The notes beneath the pieces were generated by a model. The model was given only the letters and a program-made list of their open reading frames with translations, did not search any database and was not told where the DNA came from. From contig NZ_CH724125.1 of assembly GCF_000153345.1 (NCBI RefSeq), positions 1,020,095-1,084,094 on the forward strand: a DNA stretch of 64,000 nt. The letters run 5' to 3'. Made by a program: the position numbers and the translations under genes. Position 1 is the first letter of the stretch. The number at the start of each line of letters is the position of its first letter. The stretch comes from Neptuniibacter caesariensis. GTDB lineage: Bacteria > Pseudomonadota > Gammaproteobacteria > Pseudomonadales > Balneatricaceae. This document shows, piece after piece, positions 25,011 to 34,036 of this stretch.

Positions 25011-25868
25011 CTATAGCTGTTCAATCTTGTACCCCTGATCACGGAGCATCTTCAGAATACCATCAGGGCCAATCAAATGTGCGGCCCCCACCAATACCAA
25101 CTCAATTTCAGCTGACTTTAACATCGTTTGAATCTGAGGAAACCATCTTTCATTTCGCTCGACAAGTAAGGATCGATAGACTCTGGGGTAGTTCATTTTC
25201 ATATCATTAACTACCTCACGCTCGAGGCCTGCAACGTCGCCTGTTTTCCAGTAACGAACCATACTACGCATCATGGTTTCAGTCTTTGCCATATCATCCA
25301 GAGTCTGACGCAGAAAACGCTCTTCATTACCCTCTCCCAGTTCAGCAATAAAGCTCATGTGCTGCTCAATGGATTCAAGACCTGCGACCTTTCTACCCGT
25401 AGCGACTGCCTGTTTATAGTAATAGGTATCCGCACCGCTCTCTGAGATACCCAAACGCTGAAATTCAATCGCCAGCATAGTCAACATGACACCCGCAGGC
25501 TTCATACCAATAAACATGTTCGGCATCAGTTGGCGATCTTTAAGATATTGATTTAATTCGCTGTAAAGTTGACTTGATATCTGCTGGTTAAGCAGACGTC
25601 CGTCCTGATAGGAAAGCTGCGACATGAGCATTAATTGGGTTTGCGGATCTAACAGCTTTTGCATATCAGTTTCCAGAACAACCGTTTCTGAAGACTCGAA
25701 CGCTTGATCAAAAGCTTTAGGGAAAGGCAAATCTTCTGGCGCGAGTAGATGAATAGTCCCCCCCAGATAAAGATGGGTATCACCTTTACTCACTTTCCAT
25801 AAGGCGGTTTCCGCCCAAACCGGAAATGCACAGCAGATTGCAAGAATGGCACTAATAACTGATTTCAT
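25011..25868 (-). CDS. TraB/GumN family protein
   Basis: A 285-residue exported protein: signal peptide about 1-20 (AILAICCAFPVWA), then the TraB/GumN family pattern with the two GxxH-type motifs, LYLGGTIHLL (about 33-42) and LVGAAHLIG near the C-terminus, plus conserved SLESIEQHM-like segment (GLESIEQHMSF). The family is thought to include metalloprotease-like enzymes of the Tiki fold; activity here is unproven. The ATG at 25868 was chosen for AAGGAT upstream and the signal peptide. Confidence 0.88.
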   Translation of the reverse strand: MKSVISAILAICCAFPVWAETALWKVSKGDTHLYLGGTIHLLAPEDLPFPKAFDQAFESSETVVLETDMQKLLDPQTQLMLMSQLSYQDGRLLNQQISSQLYSELNQYLKDRQLMPNMFIGMKPAGVMLTMLAIEFQRLGISESGADTYYYKQAVATGRKVAGLESIEQHMSFIAELGEGNEERFLRQTLDDMAKTETMMRSMVRYWKTGDVAGLEREVVNDMKMNYPRVYRSLLVERNERWFPQIQTMLKSAEIELVLVGAAHLIGPDGILKMLRDQGYKIEQL

Positions 25869-26000
25869 GAAAATCCTTTCTCTAAGTCCAGACAAACATT
25901 AATTTAGCTACCTTAGCATATACCCGGAAAAACTAATTCAGATTACAGCCGAACCCTGCTATGTTGTAGAAAAACAAGAAAAAGTACAAAGAGCAGAAGT

Positions 26001-26795
26001 ATGTCAGAACTCACCTCATCCGATCTCAACATCCTATTGGTTGAACCCTCTGCAATGCAGCGGAAAATTATTCGCCAGGAGCTTAATAAGGAATTGGTTG
26101 AAGCCATCGATGAAGCTGACAGTGTTAGTTCTGCACAAGTCAGGATAAAAGCGGTACGGCCTGATCTGGTGATTAGCTCACTTTACTTACCCGATGGTTC
26201 AGCAATGGATCTATTGCAATTCATCCGTCAGTCAGATGAATTGAGCGACCTGCCATTCATGCTTATCTCCAGTGAAACCCGACATTCCGAGCTTGATCAA
26301 TTCAAGCAATCGGGTGTCATCGCCATTTTGCCCAAACCTTTTTCGCACGATAACCTTGCAACAGCGATTAACTCGACGTTGGATCTGCTATCAAATGATG
26401 AGCTGGACCTTGAATATTACGACCCGGCATCACTGCGAGTATTAGTCGTCGATGATAGTCGTATGGCGCGTAATGTAATTATCAAAGTACTTGGTAATCT
26501 TGGTATCACACATATCACCCAAGCGGTTGATGGTTCAGAGGCGATGCAACTTTTACCAAATGGCTTTGACCTTGTAGTTACCGATTACAACATGCCAGAG
26601 GTCAACGGACTTCAACTCGCCGAATATATTCGAAGTTCAATTGATTATTCTCACTTGCCAATCATGATGGTAACCAGTGAGTCCAGCCATGCTCATCTGA
26701 GTAATGTGGCTAAATCTGGCGTAAATGCCATGACAGACAAGCCATTTGAACCCTCTACGGTGAAAAAGTTACTCGCAAGAATTCTTGAAGACTAA
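26001..26795 (+). CDS. Double receiver-domain response regulator
   Basis: A 264-residue protein of two receiver domains and no output domain. The first (about 9-125) is degenerate: the phosphoacceptor position reads VISSLYLPDG, with Ser in place of Asp. The second (about 145-262) is canonical: VVDDSRMARN, phosphoacceptor Asp in LVVTDYNMPEVNG, and Lys in MTDKPFEP. Such proteins act as phosphate sinks or as CheY-like shuttles. The kinase is unknown; no histidine kinase gene is adjacent. Short leader shared with the divergent TraB-like gene. Confidence 0.9.
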   Translation: MSELTSSDLNILLVEPSAMQRKIIRQELNKELVEAIDEADSVSSAQVRIKAVRPDLVISSLYLPDGSAMDLLQFIRQSDELSDLPFMLISSETRHSELDQFKQSGVIAILPKPFSHDNLATAINSTLDLLSNDELDLEYYDPASLRVLVVDDSRMARNVIIKVLGNLGITHITQAVDGSEAMQLLPNGFDLVVTDYNMPEVNGLQLAEYIRSSIDYSHLPIMMVTSESSHAHLSNVAKSGVNAMTDKPFEPSTVKKLLARILED

Positions 26796-26888
26796 ATCCC
26801 CGCTCTCTGGACTGACTAACCTGATCTGGACCTGTTACCCTCAAATTCTCAAGATAACGGTATAAATCAATTAAAAACTGATCAATCC

Positions 26889-26916
26889 TTGCTCTGAGCC
26901 AATCGAAGTGTATAAT
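26889..26916 (+). promoter_or_regulatory. Sigma-70 promoter of deaD
   Basis: TTGCTC (26889-26894), 16 bases, TATAAT (26911-26916). Start near 26923 leaves an untranslated leader of about 83 bases, which suits post-transcriptional cold regulation known for deaD/csdA. Confidence 0.65.
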
Positions 26917-27005
26917 GCCACGCTTTCCTACCAGAGCAGCCTATACTGTATCCTAAATTACTTTGATGCAGCCCTGCCCTAATTCCAAACAGGTACCTCA
27001 TAAAT

Positions 27006-28784
27006 ATGAATTCAGAAGATCAGCTATCATTTGCTGAACTTGGCATTGCAGAACCCGTTTTAAAAGTACTCGACGAGATCGGTTACGAAACGCCTTCTCC
27101 GATTCAAGCAGCTAGTATCCCGCACCTTTTAGAAGGTCGCGACCTGCTAGGTATTGCTCAAACAGGTACTGGTAAAACAGCAGCGTTCTCACTGCCGTTA
27201 CTGTCTCGGCTGAACCTTAAGAGCCGTAACACACAGCTTCTGATTCTGGCACCTACCCGTGAATTGGCAATCCAGGTTGCTGAAGCTTGCCAGACATACG
27301 CACGCAACTTACCAGACTTCCATGTACTGCCTATCTACGGCGGCCAGGCTTATGATAGCCAGCTGCGTCAGTTGAAGCGCGGTGCTCAGGTTGTTGTCGG
27401 CACACCAGGCCGTGTTATGGACCACATGCGTCGTGGTTCGCTAAAACTGGACAAACTACAAGCGCTGGTACTTGATGAAGCCGACGAAATGTTACGCATG
27501 GGCTTCATCGATGATGTTAACTGGGTTCTGGAGCACACTCCGGAAGATCGTCAGATTGCCCTGTTCTCTGCAACTATGCCTGCGCAGATCAAATCAGTTG
27601 CCGAAGCGCACCTGAATGATCCTGCCGAAGTCAGAATTAAAGCGAAAACAGCAACCGCTACTACCATCACCCAGAAATACCTACGTGTATCTGGTAATCA
27701 AAAGCTGGACGCCGTCACCCGCATCCTTGAGATGCAGGCATTTGATGCAATGCTGGTCTTTGTTCGTACTAAATCAGCTACGGTAGAACTGGCGGAAAAG
27801 TTATCAGCTCGTGGTTATGCCTGCGAAGCTTTGAATGGCGATATTTCGCAAAATCTGCGTGAGCGCACAATCGACAAACTGAAGCGCGGCCAGATCGACA
27901 TTCTGATTGCTACTGATGTTGTCGCACGTGGTCTTGACGTTGAGCGTATCAGCCACGTACTAAACTACGATATCCCATACGATACCGAATCTTACATACA
28001 CCGTATTGGCCGTACCGGCCGAGCGGGTCGTGAAGGTGAAGCAATTCTGTTCGTTTCTCCACGTGAGCAACGTATGCTGAAATCGATTGAACGCGCAACG
28101 CGCCAGAAGATCGAATCCATGCAACTGCCTTCTACGGATGATATCAACGAAAAACGTGTTCAGCGTTTCGTAGATCGTATCAGCCAGACAATCGACGGCC
28201 AGGATCTGGATTTCTTCCGCAATCTGCTGACTGAATATCAGCAGGAGCATGATGCAGACCCAATCGTAATCGCTTCAGCTTTAGCTCATCTTCTTCAGGG
28301 TGAAACGCCATTATTGATGAAAGAGCAGGAAAGGCCACCACGTCGCGAACGTGAAGGCCGAGATGGTCGCGATAACCGAGACAAGCGCCCACCAAAAGGT
28401 ATGTCTACTAAGGCGAAAGCGCTTAAGGACCATCCTGATGTGGAGATGAAACGCTATCTGATCAATGTCGGTCACGACAATGATGTTGCGCCGAAAAACA
28501 TTGTCGGCGCTATTGCCAATGAAGCAGATCTGGATGCTAACTTTATCGGTAGTATCGAAATCTTTGATGATTGCTCTACTGTAGACCTGCCAGCAGGCAT
28601 GCCAAAATCTGTTCTACAGCAACTTCGCAAAGTTGTTGTATGCGGCCAGCGCCTTAATATCAAGGAAGCGGCTGGAGGCGGTGGCGGTCAACGCCGTGGC
28701 GGTGGAAATCATCGTGGAAAAGGCGGAAACCACCGTGGCAAGCCACGTCGCAACAAAGATTCAAGAAAGTCTAAAGAGAGTTAA
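27006..28784 (+). CDS. deaD: DEAD-box ATP-dependent RNA helicase DeaD/CsdA
   Basis: A 592-residue RNA helicase. Q motif at about 7-35 (FAELGIAEPVLKVLDEIG), Walker A AQTGTGKT at 50-57, DEAD box in VLDEADEM, SAT in LFSATMP, and the helicase C motif HRIGRTGRAGR near 332. The DbpA-type RNA-binding domain is about 470-550 and the tail is rich in Gly, Arg and Lys (GGGGQRRGGGNHRGK). It unwinds structured RNA in ribosome assembly and mRNA turnover, especially in the cold. Codon use is more biased than in its neighbours, consistent with high expression. Monocistronic with a structured 3' untranslated region. Confidence 0.95.
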   Translation: MNSEDQLSFAELGIAEPVLKVLDEIGYETPSPIQAASIPHLLEGRDLLGIAQTGTGKTAAFSLPLLSRLNLKSRNTQLLILAPTRELAIQVAEACQTYARNLPDFHVLPIYGGQAYDSQLRQLKRGAQVVVGTPGRVMDHMRRGSLKLDKLQALVLDEADEMLRMGFIDDVNWVLEHTPEDRQIALFSATMPAQIKSVAEAHLNDPAEVRIKAKTATATTITQKYLRVSGNQKLDAVTRILEMQAFDAMLVFVRTKSATVELAEKLSARGYACEALNGDISQNLRERTIDKLKRGQIDILIATDVVARGLDVERISHVLNYDIPYDTESYIHRIGRTGRAGREGEAILFVSPREQRMLKSIERATRQKIESMQLPSTDDINEKRVQRFVDRISQTIDGQDLDFFRNLLTEYQQEHDADPIVIASALAHLLQGETPLLMKEQERPPRREREGRDGRDNRDKRPPKGMSTKAKALKDHPDVEMKRYLINVGHDNDVAPKNIVGAIANEADLDANFIGSIEIFDDCSTVDLPAGMPKSVLQQLRKVVVCGQRLNIKEAAGGGGGQRRGGGNHRGKGGNHRGKPRRNKDSRKSKES

Positions 28785-28914
28785 TTGACTCTTTAATTAC
28801 CCATGGTAATCCCCTTTATCAGAGGTGCTACACCCCCTTCGTATGCACCTCTGGTACTCCAAGGGGTACGGGCATTTAGATGGATCTGATACTCAGATCC
28901 AGCCAGGGATAGCA

Positions 28915-28947
28915 TAAAAAAGGCAAGCTGATAGCTTGCCTTTTTTA
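28915..28947. terminator. Bidirectional terminator between deaD and rid
   Basis: Perfect 9-bp stem AGGCAAGCT/AGCTTGCCT with a GAT loop, flanked by six A on the left and six T on the right, so it can end both deaD (plus) and the RidA gene (minus). Confidence 0.9.
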
Positions 28948-28970
28948 TTACACATTTAACCTGTCCGGGT

Positions 28971-29357
28971 TTATTCCGCAGTCACCATAATAGCTTCTAC
29001 TTCAATATCCGCATCCTTAGGTAACTGCTTTACAGCATAGGCTGCGCGCGCCGGATAGGGTTCAGAAAAGTATCGAGCCATCACCTCATTTACCGTCGCA
29101 AAGTGCCCCATATCTGACAACAGAATAGTGACTTTCACCACATCAGCCAGCGAACCTCCTGCCGCATCAGCCACTGCTTGCAGGTTCTTAAATACCTGTT
29201 CAGCCTGAGCTTCAAAAGACTCAGTAACCATCTCCATTGTTTCTGGTACCAGAGGAATCTGACCAGACATATAAACAGTACTTCCAACACGCACCGCTTG
29301 TGAGTATGTACCGATTGCTGAAGGGGCATTTTCCGTACTGATAATGCTTTTATTCAT
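28971..29357 (-). CDS. RidA family enamine/imine deaminase
   Basis: A 128-residue RidA (YjgF/YER057c/UK114) protein: [12 protein letters not shown] at the start, GQIPLVPET in the middle, and the family-defining [18 protein letters not shown] with the substrate-binding Arg near residue 105. It hydrolyses reactive enamine/imine intermediates such as 2-aminoacrylate in the cytoplasm. The ATG at 29357 has AGGA just upstream; the earlier TTG is not needed. Confidence 0.92.
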   Translation of the reverse strand: MNKSIISTENAPSAIGTYSQAVRVGSTVYMSGQIPLVPETMEMVTESFEAQAEQVFKNLQAVADAAGGSLADVVKVTILLSDMGHFATVNEVMARYFSEPYPARAAYAVKQLPKDADIEVEAIMVTAE

Positions 29358-29432
29358 TTTTTTTCCTATCAAAAGAAAAGGTAATTTTTATTCTAGATTA
29401 AGACATTGATTGAATTTCAAAACCCTGGGTAC

Positions 29433-29861
29433 TTAACGCGCACCGATACTGACTCGCACCTTTGATGGCACTTTAGGGTTAAAAATACATCGAAGGACAG
29501 CACCAGCTTCTACTTCATAATAGAGAAGCGTTCCATGCCCCTCATTGTGCCATTTCACTTGGTCGAAGTCTTGATTGCTCCAGTGACGGTTCCACAATGC
29601 AGAGTGAGCGGCACGCATTGAAAATGCCCTTCCACAGTAGGCCTCTGCCTGATCCCTGTATTGCTTGCTCCAGCACTCAAGGCTTTTTTTACAACGGGTT
29701 AATTTAACCCGGGTGTTAGTTCTTTTATACATCTGCACACATTGGCTACGAACAGCGGCATTTGAGTATGTTCTGCATTTAGCAAGATCAGCCTCGTTTA
29801 CCTGCGCATAAACAGGGCTGCCGATAGCAGCAATGACCAGCAGAATAAAGCTTCTGAACAT
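29433..29861 (-). CDS. Cysteine-containing exported hypothetical protein
   Basis: Unrecognised 142-residue secreted protein. Signal peptide about 1-20 (FILLVIAAIGSPVYA). The mature part has seven cysteines, the first six in a regular helical array (KCRTYSN, SQCVQMY, TRCKKSLECW, AYCGRAF), suggesting disulfides in the periplasm. The ATG at 29861 follows AAGGAA with good spacing; two earlier ATG-like starts are less likely. It is monocistronic between RidA and the divergent tlyA. Confidence 0.65.
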   Translation of the reverse strand: MFRSFILLVIAAIGSPVYAQVNEADLAKCRTYSNAAVRSQCVQMYKRTNTRVKLTRCKKSLECWSKQYRDQAEAYCGRAFSMRAAHSALWNRHWSNQDFDQVKWHNEGHGTLLYYEVEAGAVLRCIFNPKVPSKVRVSIGAR

Positions 29862-29931
29862 TGGCATTTCCTTTAAGCTCAATGTTGGTTAGTTATTGCA
29901 GTTTACACTTAGAATTATTTTCTAACCAGTA

Positions 29932-29955
29932 ATGCGGGGATAACGTATAATCCCC
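29932..29955 (+). promoter_or_regulatory. Promoter region of tlyA with overlapping inverted repeat
   Basis: TATAAT at 29946-29951 lies within the dyad GGGGAT...ATCCCC (29936-29955). The leader would be about 18 bases. The -35 element is poor, so activation or repression through the dyad is possible. Confidence 0.4.
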
Positions 29956-29975
29956 CTTTTTTCCATGGTGCAGTC

Positions 29976-30737
29976 ATGCAACGCGCAGACTTACTCCTCG
30001 TTGAACTCGGGTTCGCCCAATCACGTACCCATGCTCAGCGCATGATCAAAAACAATCAGGTTACTGCTTTCTTCAAAGGGCGCTGGCAATGTTTATCCAA
30101 ACCAGGTATTAAGCTTGAAAGCAGTACTGAATTTAAGATCGAACAAGCTGATATTGACCGCTTTGTTTCTCGGGGAGCAGTAAAGCTACAAGCAGCTCTA
30201 GAGCTAAACATTGTTGATCCCGCGAATAAGGTTGCCATCGATGTTGGCCAATCCACAGGCGGGTTTACTGATTGCTTACTACAGGCAGGGGTGGCTAAGG
30301 TCGTTGGCATTGAGGTGGGCCACGATCAACTTGCAGAGAAGCTCAGGGAAGATAGCAGAGTCACCTGTTATGAAGGCATGAACGCGCGCGAGTTACCTTC
30401 CGATCTTTCTCAGGCACATACCGAGGGCCGTGGTTTCGATCTTGCGGTTATGGATGTTTCCTTTATTTCACAGACTAAGATCCTTCCCTCCCTCGCCCCA
30501 CTGATAGCCCCCAATGGTTATTTAATTACCTTGGTGAAGCCTCAATTTGAGGTGGGTAAAGAGGGTATTGGTCGTGGGGGTATCGTGAAAGATACTTCTC
30601 TGTATCCTGAGGTTCAAAGCCTGATTGAAAAATGCTGTTTGTCTCTGGAGCTTGAACCAGATACCTATATACCAAGCCCAATTAAAGGTGGGGATGGCAA
30701 TCAGGAATTTCTCCTGATTGCCAAAAAGAAAGGTTAG
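29976..30737 (+). CDS. tlyA: TlyA-family rRNA 2'-O-methyltransferase
   Basis: A 253-residue protein: N-terminal S4 RNA-binding domain (about 2-62, RADLLLVELGFAQSRTHAQR), then an FtsJ/RrmJ-type methyltransferase domain with SAM motif VAIDVGQSTGGFTDCLLQAG (about 87-106), DLAVMDVSFIS and LVKPQFEVGKEGIG. TlyA methylates riboses of 16S and/or 23S rRNA. Its last four bases overlap the 3' end of the convergent phosphatase gene. Confidence 0.92.
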   Translation: MQRADLLLVELGFAQSRTHAQRMIKNNQVTAFFKGRWQCLSKPGIKLESSTEFKIEQADIDRFVSRGAVKLQAALELNIVDPANKVAIDVGQSTGGFTDCLLQAGVAKVVGIEVGHDQLAEKLREDSRVTCYEGMNARELPSDLSQAHTEGRGFDLAVMDVSFISQTKILPSLAPLIAPNGYLITLVKPQFEVGKEGIGRGGIVKDTSLYPEVQSLIEKCCLSLELEPDTYIPSPIKGGDGNQEFLLIAKKKG

Positions 30738-32449
30738 TCCTGTATTTTGTAGACGTAGATAACTTCTACCGTTGAGCCGCCATCTTCATAGCGAATGGAT
30801 TCGCAGAGATCATTAACCAAAGCAATACCTCGTCCGGAGAACTGCCCAGGCTCTACGTTTCCACCTTTACGTAACCAGTGTTCATAATCAAAGCCATCAC
30901 CACTATCCATTACACGTACCAGCAATCGCCCTCCGGTCGAGAGCCGCGTGTGCTGCATATAGAGTGATACAGCTCCTGAGCTTAAACCCTCTAAACGTCT
31001 TTCACGTTCAGTAAAATACTCAGCGAAGCCTTCAGGGGATGATTTGAGACTAGATTCGAGCTTCAGTACCCCATGATCAAGCGCATTGACGTAAAGCTCG
31101 GTCAAAATACTGAAGACACTATGCCAGTGATCGCCGCCACCCTCTGTTTCTTGCAGGCGACTTAGTGCCTGTGCAACGGGGTTAATACGGCTTAAGCTTT
31201 TCCCCTGAAGTTCTAGACTCCAGTTCCAGATATCCAGCGCTTCAGCTTCTATTTCACCTACAGCCTCTTCACTGGACGCGATCTCCTGAACACCTTGAGG
31301 AAAGACTCTGCCCGGAATATCCACCAGCGAAATATCATCTTTCTGAATATTATCGCCAACAAATTCGCCAAGATCTTTGAGAATTGCATCAACCAGACTC
31401 TCTGGTTCTTTAGCAATGGTTGTTAATAATCGCTCCTCACCAAACTGCTCTTCTGCACGGTTTTCAGCTTCTATTACACCATCGCTTAGCAGCAGAATAT
31501 GATCATCAGGCTGCAATGTTGTGTGCTCAAAATGAAGGCCCTTAAGCTGCGGCAGAATACCTAAAGGCGGGTGCTTAGATTCTGTACGGTGTACCACTTT
31601 TCCCTTGGAAACCACCATGATATCCGGCAAACCGCCATTCCAGATCTTCGCACTGCCGTCCTGACTTAAGGTTACGATCCCTGTCGCCAGAAACATCCCC
31701 GTGGGCAATAAGCGCTGAAGTTTTCGATTGATCTGGCCAACAATTTCTTCAGCATCATAGCCCTTAGCGGTCATCGCACGAAAAGTCTCAGATAGTGGAA
31801 GTGCCCCTACGGTAGATGTCAGTCCGTGGCCCGTAAAATCGCCCAGTAGCACATTCAACTCACCATTAGGCCGGAACGCACTTAATTGCACATCACCGCT
31901 GAATGTCTCAGCGGGCTGTTTATGAATACGAATCTGATCCAGAGCTGCATTGGCAGATTCAACCGCTCCGCTAAGCAGTTGCTCCGCTACCTCTTCTTCA
32001 CGAGCACGCAGGTGGTTTAAGCGATTAACCTGACGATATAGTTGAGCAATTCGTCTCAGGGCATAGATCTTCCCTTCCAGAAGCTCAAAAGGAAAAGGGC
32101 GCTGGATAAAATCATCGCCGCCCGCATCAATCGCTTCGCGGATGACATCCTGCCCCTCGGCTCCGGAAACAAAGATAATTGGAATAAACCGATCACCTGC
32201 GAGTTCTTTAATCTGCCGGGTTGCCTCAATACCATCCATTTCAGGCATATTGACATCCATCAGGATCAGACTGGGTTTTTGTTCCTCATAGATCTGAATC
32301 GCTTGCAGACCGGTCTCAGCATAAACGGGTTGCAGACCAAGATCAGATATCATCTGCCCCAGGATCTGTCGGTTCAAGCGCATGTCATCGACGACAAGAA
32401 CTCGTTCATCTCCACTAACTGCTTTGGCGAGTTCCGCTTCGACCATCAT
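30734..32449 (-). CDS. Response regulator with PP2C phosphatase and HATPase domains (HsbR/RsbU-like)
   Basis: A 571-residue partner-switching protein. Receiver domain about 16-135 (VLVVDDMRLNRQILG; phosphoacceptor in LILMDVNMPEMDG; QRPF). SpoIIE/PP2C phosphatase about 180-380 (SGDVQLSAF, LLGDFTGHGLTSTVGALP, LLLSDGVIE). C-terminal anti-sigma-type ATPase about 425-568 (LTELYVNALDHGVL, DSGDGFDYEHW, GRGIALVNDLC). Family precedent (Pseudomonas HsbR) is that the two activities control phosphorylation of a STAS antagonist; the STAS gene at 32449 is directly upstream, overlapping by one base. Two ATG codons stand in tandem at the start. Last gene of the chemotaxis cluster. Confidence 0.92.
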   Translation of the reverse strand: MMVEAELAKAVSGDERVLVVDDMRLNRQILGQMISDLGLQPVYAETGLQAIQIYEEQKPSLILMDVNMPEMDGIEATRQIKELAGDRFIPIIFVSGAEGQDVIREAIDAGGDDFIQRPFPFELLEGKIYALRRIAQLYRQVNRLNHLRAREEEVAEQLLSGAVESANAALDQIRIHKQPAETFSGDVQLSAFRPNGELNVLLGDFTGHGLTSTVGALPLSETFRAMTAKGYDAEEIVGQINRKLQRLLPTGMFLATGIVTLSQDGSAKIWNGGLPDIMVVSKGKVVHRTESKHPPLGILPQLKGLHFEHTTLQPDDHILLLSDGVIEAENRAEEQFGEERLLTTIAKEPESLVDAILKDLGEFVGDNIQKDDISLVDIPGRVFPQGVQEIASSEEAVGEIEAEALDIWNWSLELQGKSLSRINPVAQALSRLQETEGGGDHWHSVFSILTELYVNALDHGVLKLESSLKSSPEGFAEYFTERERRLEGLSSGAVSLYMQHTRLSTGGRLLVRVMDSGDGFDYEHWLRKGGNVEPGQFSGRGIALVNDLCESIRYEDGGSTVEVIYVYKIQD

Positions 32450-32757
32450 TAACCCTCAATCGTCACAAACTGATCAAAGTTTGCAATCGTCAAAATCTTG
32501 CGCACCGACTCATTTGGCTTTTCAATAACAACGCGCCCACCTAGCTTCTCTGCATGCTCTTTCAGCAGAAGGATCATCCCTAATGCAGAACTATCCATAT
32601 AGGTCGCTTGTGAAAGGTTCAACGTATAAGTAGTGCCTGTCTGATTTGTATTTCGATATGCATCACGAAAAGATTGATGTAATGAGTAATCAAATTGTTG
32701 GGAGATGTTAATCGTTACTTTCTTTGCATCGCTATTACTTTGTACTGAAATTGCCAT
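32449..32757 (-). CDS. STAS anti-sigma factor antagonist
   Basis: A 102-residue STAS domain protein (SpoIIAA/HsbA type): VTINISQQFDYSLHQSF, YTLNLSQATYMDSSALGMIL with the phosphorylatable Ser in MDSSALG, and RVVIEKPNESV. It is expected to switch partners depending on its phosphorylation by the next gene's protein. It lies between a chemoreceptor and the receiver-phosphatase gene. AGGAAT precedes the ATG. Confidence 0.92.
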   Translation of the reverse strand: MAISVQSNSDAKKVTINISQQFDYSLHQSFRDAYRNTNQTGTTYTLNLSQATYMDSSALGMILLLKEHAEKLGGRVVIEKPNESVRKILTIANFDQFVTIEG

Positions 32758-32809
32758 GTGCCGTTATTCCTACTCAATACTTATAGAATGAATCCAAAAA
32801 CTACTGCTT

Positions 32810-34012
32810 CTAGAACAGTTCGACATCACCTTCATCCATGTCGTTCTGGGATACAGTTCTAACTTCGTTGCGTTTCAGAGCCTGCTCCCTCAGCTCGCTA
32901 CAACGCCTCATGCATGTATCAGCCGCTTCTGCATCAACACGATGATCAGCAGTGACTACATTTGAAATTAATGAGGACACCTCATTAAGAGAATCGATAT
33001 TATGCTCAACGGAGTTCAGCGCCTGGGACGATATATCTTCAAATTGTAGAGACCTCACTGCCTGATCAACACTACTGCTTAGCTGATCACCTACCTCAGA
33101 GATTTCCATCACCTTGTCATTAAGGAAATGGTTCATCTCAGCCATGTGCTGCAACATCACTGACATCTGCTCTTTAGTCCCAATGGTGTCACTCATATCG
33201 GTAGAAGCCATGCTACCGACGGTACTGCGCAGTATTTCGATCGTTTCTTTGGCTGAACCAATCTCTTCACGTATCTGGTTATTCAATTCTGCTGAATTGA
33301 TCGATAAGGTTCTTACCTCATCTGCTACAACCGCAAAGCCGCGCCCTGCTTCGCCGGCACGTGCAGCCTCAATGCTCGCATTCAATGCTAAAAGGTTCGT
33401 TTGACTCGCCAGACCCTCTACATTCTCAATCAGTCCGAAGATACCATCGAGCTTTTCTACCATGTCATCGATATGGTGAACCGTTTCTAAACTGTTCTTA
33501 CTTACATCGACCATCACTGCGACAAACTGATCTAACGTACGACCCGTTTCTGAAATGAAGTGTTTTATATTAAAGGTTTGTTCATCGCTTACCGATTCAT
33601 CTTCATGGGTCTGCTCAATAATTTCACGGGTAAGGACCGCCTGACGCGCAGACAGATCATGCAGCGTGTGAAAACTATCACTCAGCAGATGAACCGATTC
33701 TTTTATTAAAGCATCAACTCGCTCTACCTCCTGATTTACAATCCGGGCATCATGAACCAGCGTTTTTGATACTTCATTAATTGCATCATGTAACACCGGA
33801 TCGACTGTTCCAGCATTCGCGACACTCTGACTGACCGCAGGCGAGGGCTCACTAACCGTTGAGCCATCACCTTTAAACTGGAGTAGTAAAGAAATAATCA
33901 CCACTGCCAGACAGGTATAATTAATGGCACTCCCTAGCCCAACTGTTTCCGAGACCGCGAGTACAATGCTCGCCAAAATCGCAACAATGGCCATAACCTT
34001 TTTAAGCTTCAT
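32810..34012 (-). CDS. Methyl-accepting chemotaxis protein, short, C-terminal DVELF
   Basis: A 400-residue chemoreceptor-like protein with two closely spaced transmembrane helices at the N-terminus (about 5-25 and 28-45, [34 protein letters not shown]) and no periplasmic domain, so it senses inside the cell or the membrane. The signalling tip is [19 protein letters not shown] (about 215-233). It ends MDEGDVELF; the last five residues are identical to the C-terminus of the CheD encoded two genes upstream, which may be a shared docking tail. It is followed by the STAS gene. Confidence 0.92.
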   Translation of the reverse strand: MKLKKVMAIVAILASIVLAVSETVGLGSAINYTCLAVVIISLLLQFKGDGSTVSEPSPAVSQSVANAGTVDPVLHDAINEVSKTLVHDARIVNQEVERVDALIKESVHLLSDSFHTLHDLSARQAVLTREIIEQTHEDESVSDEQTFNIKHFISETGRTLDQFVAVMVDVSKNSLETVHHIDDMVEKLDGIFGLIENVEGLASQTNLLALNASIEAARAGEAGRGFAVVADEVRTLSINSAELNNQIREEIGSAKETIEILRSTVGSMASTDMSDTIGTKEQMSVMLQHMAEMNHFLNDKVMEISEVGDQLSSSVDQAVRSLQFEDISSQALNSVEHNIDSLNEVSSLISNVVTADHRVDAEAADTCMRRCSELREQALKRNEVRTVSQNDMDEGDVELF

Positions 34013-34036
34013 CTGATTAACCTCTCAATATCAGAA

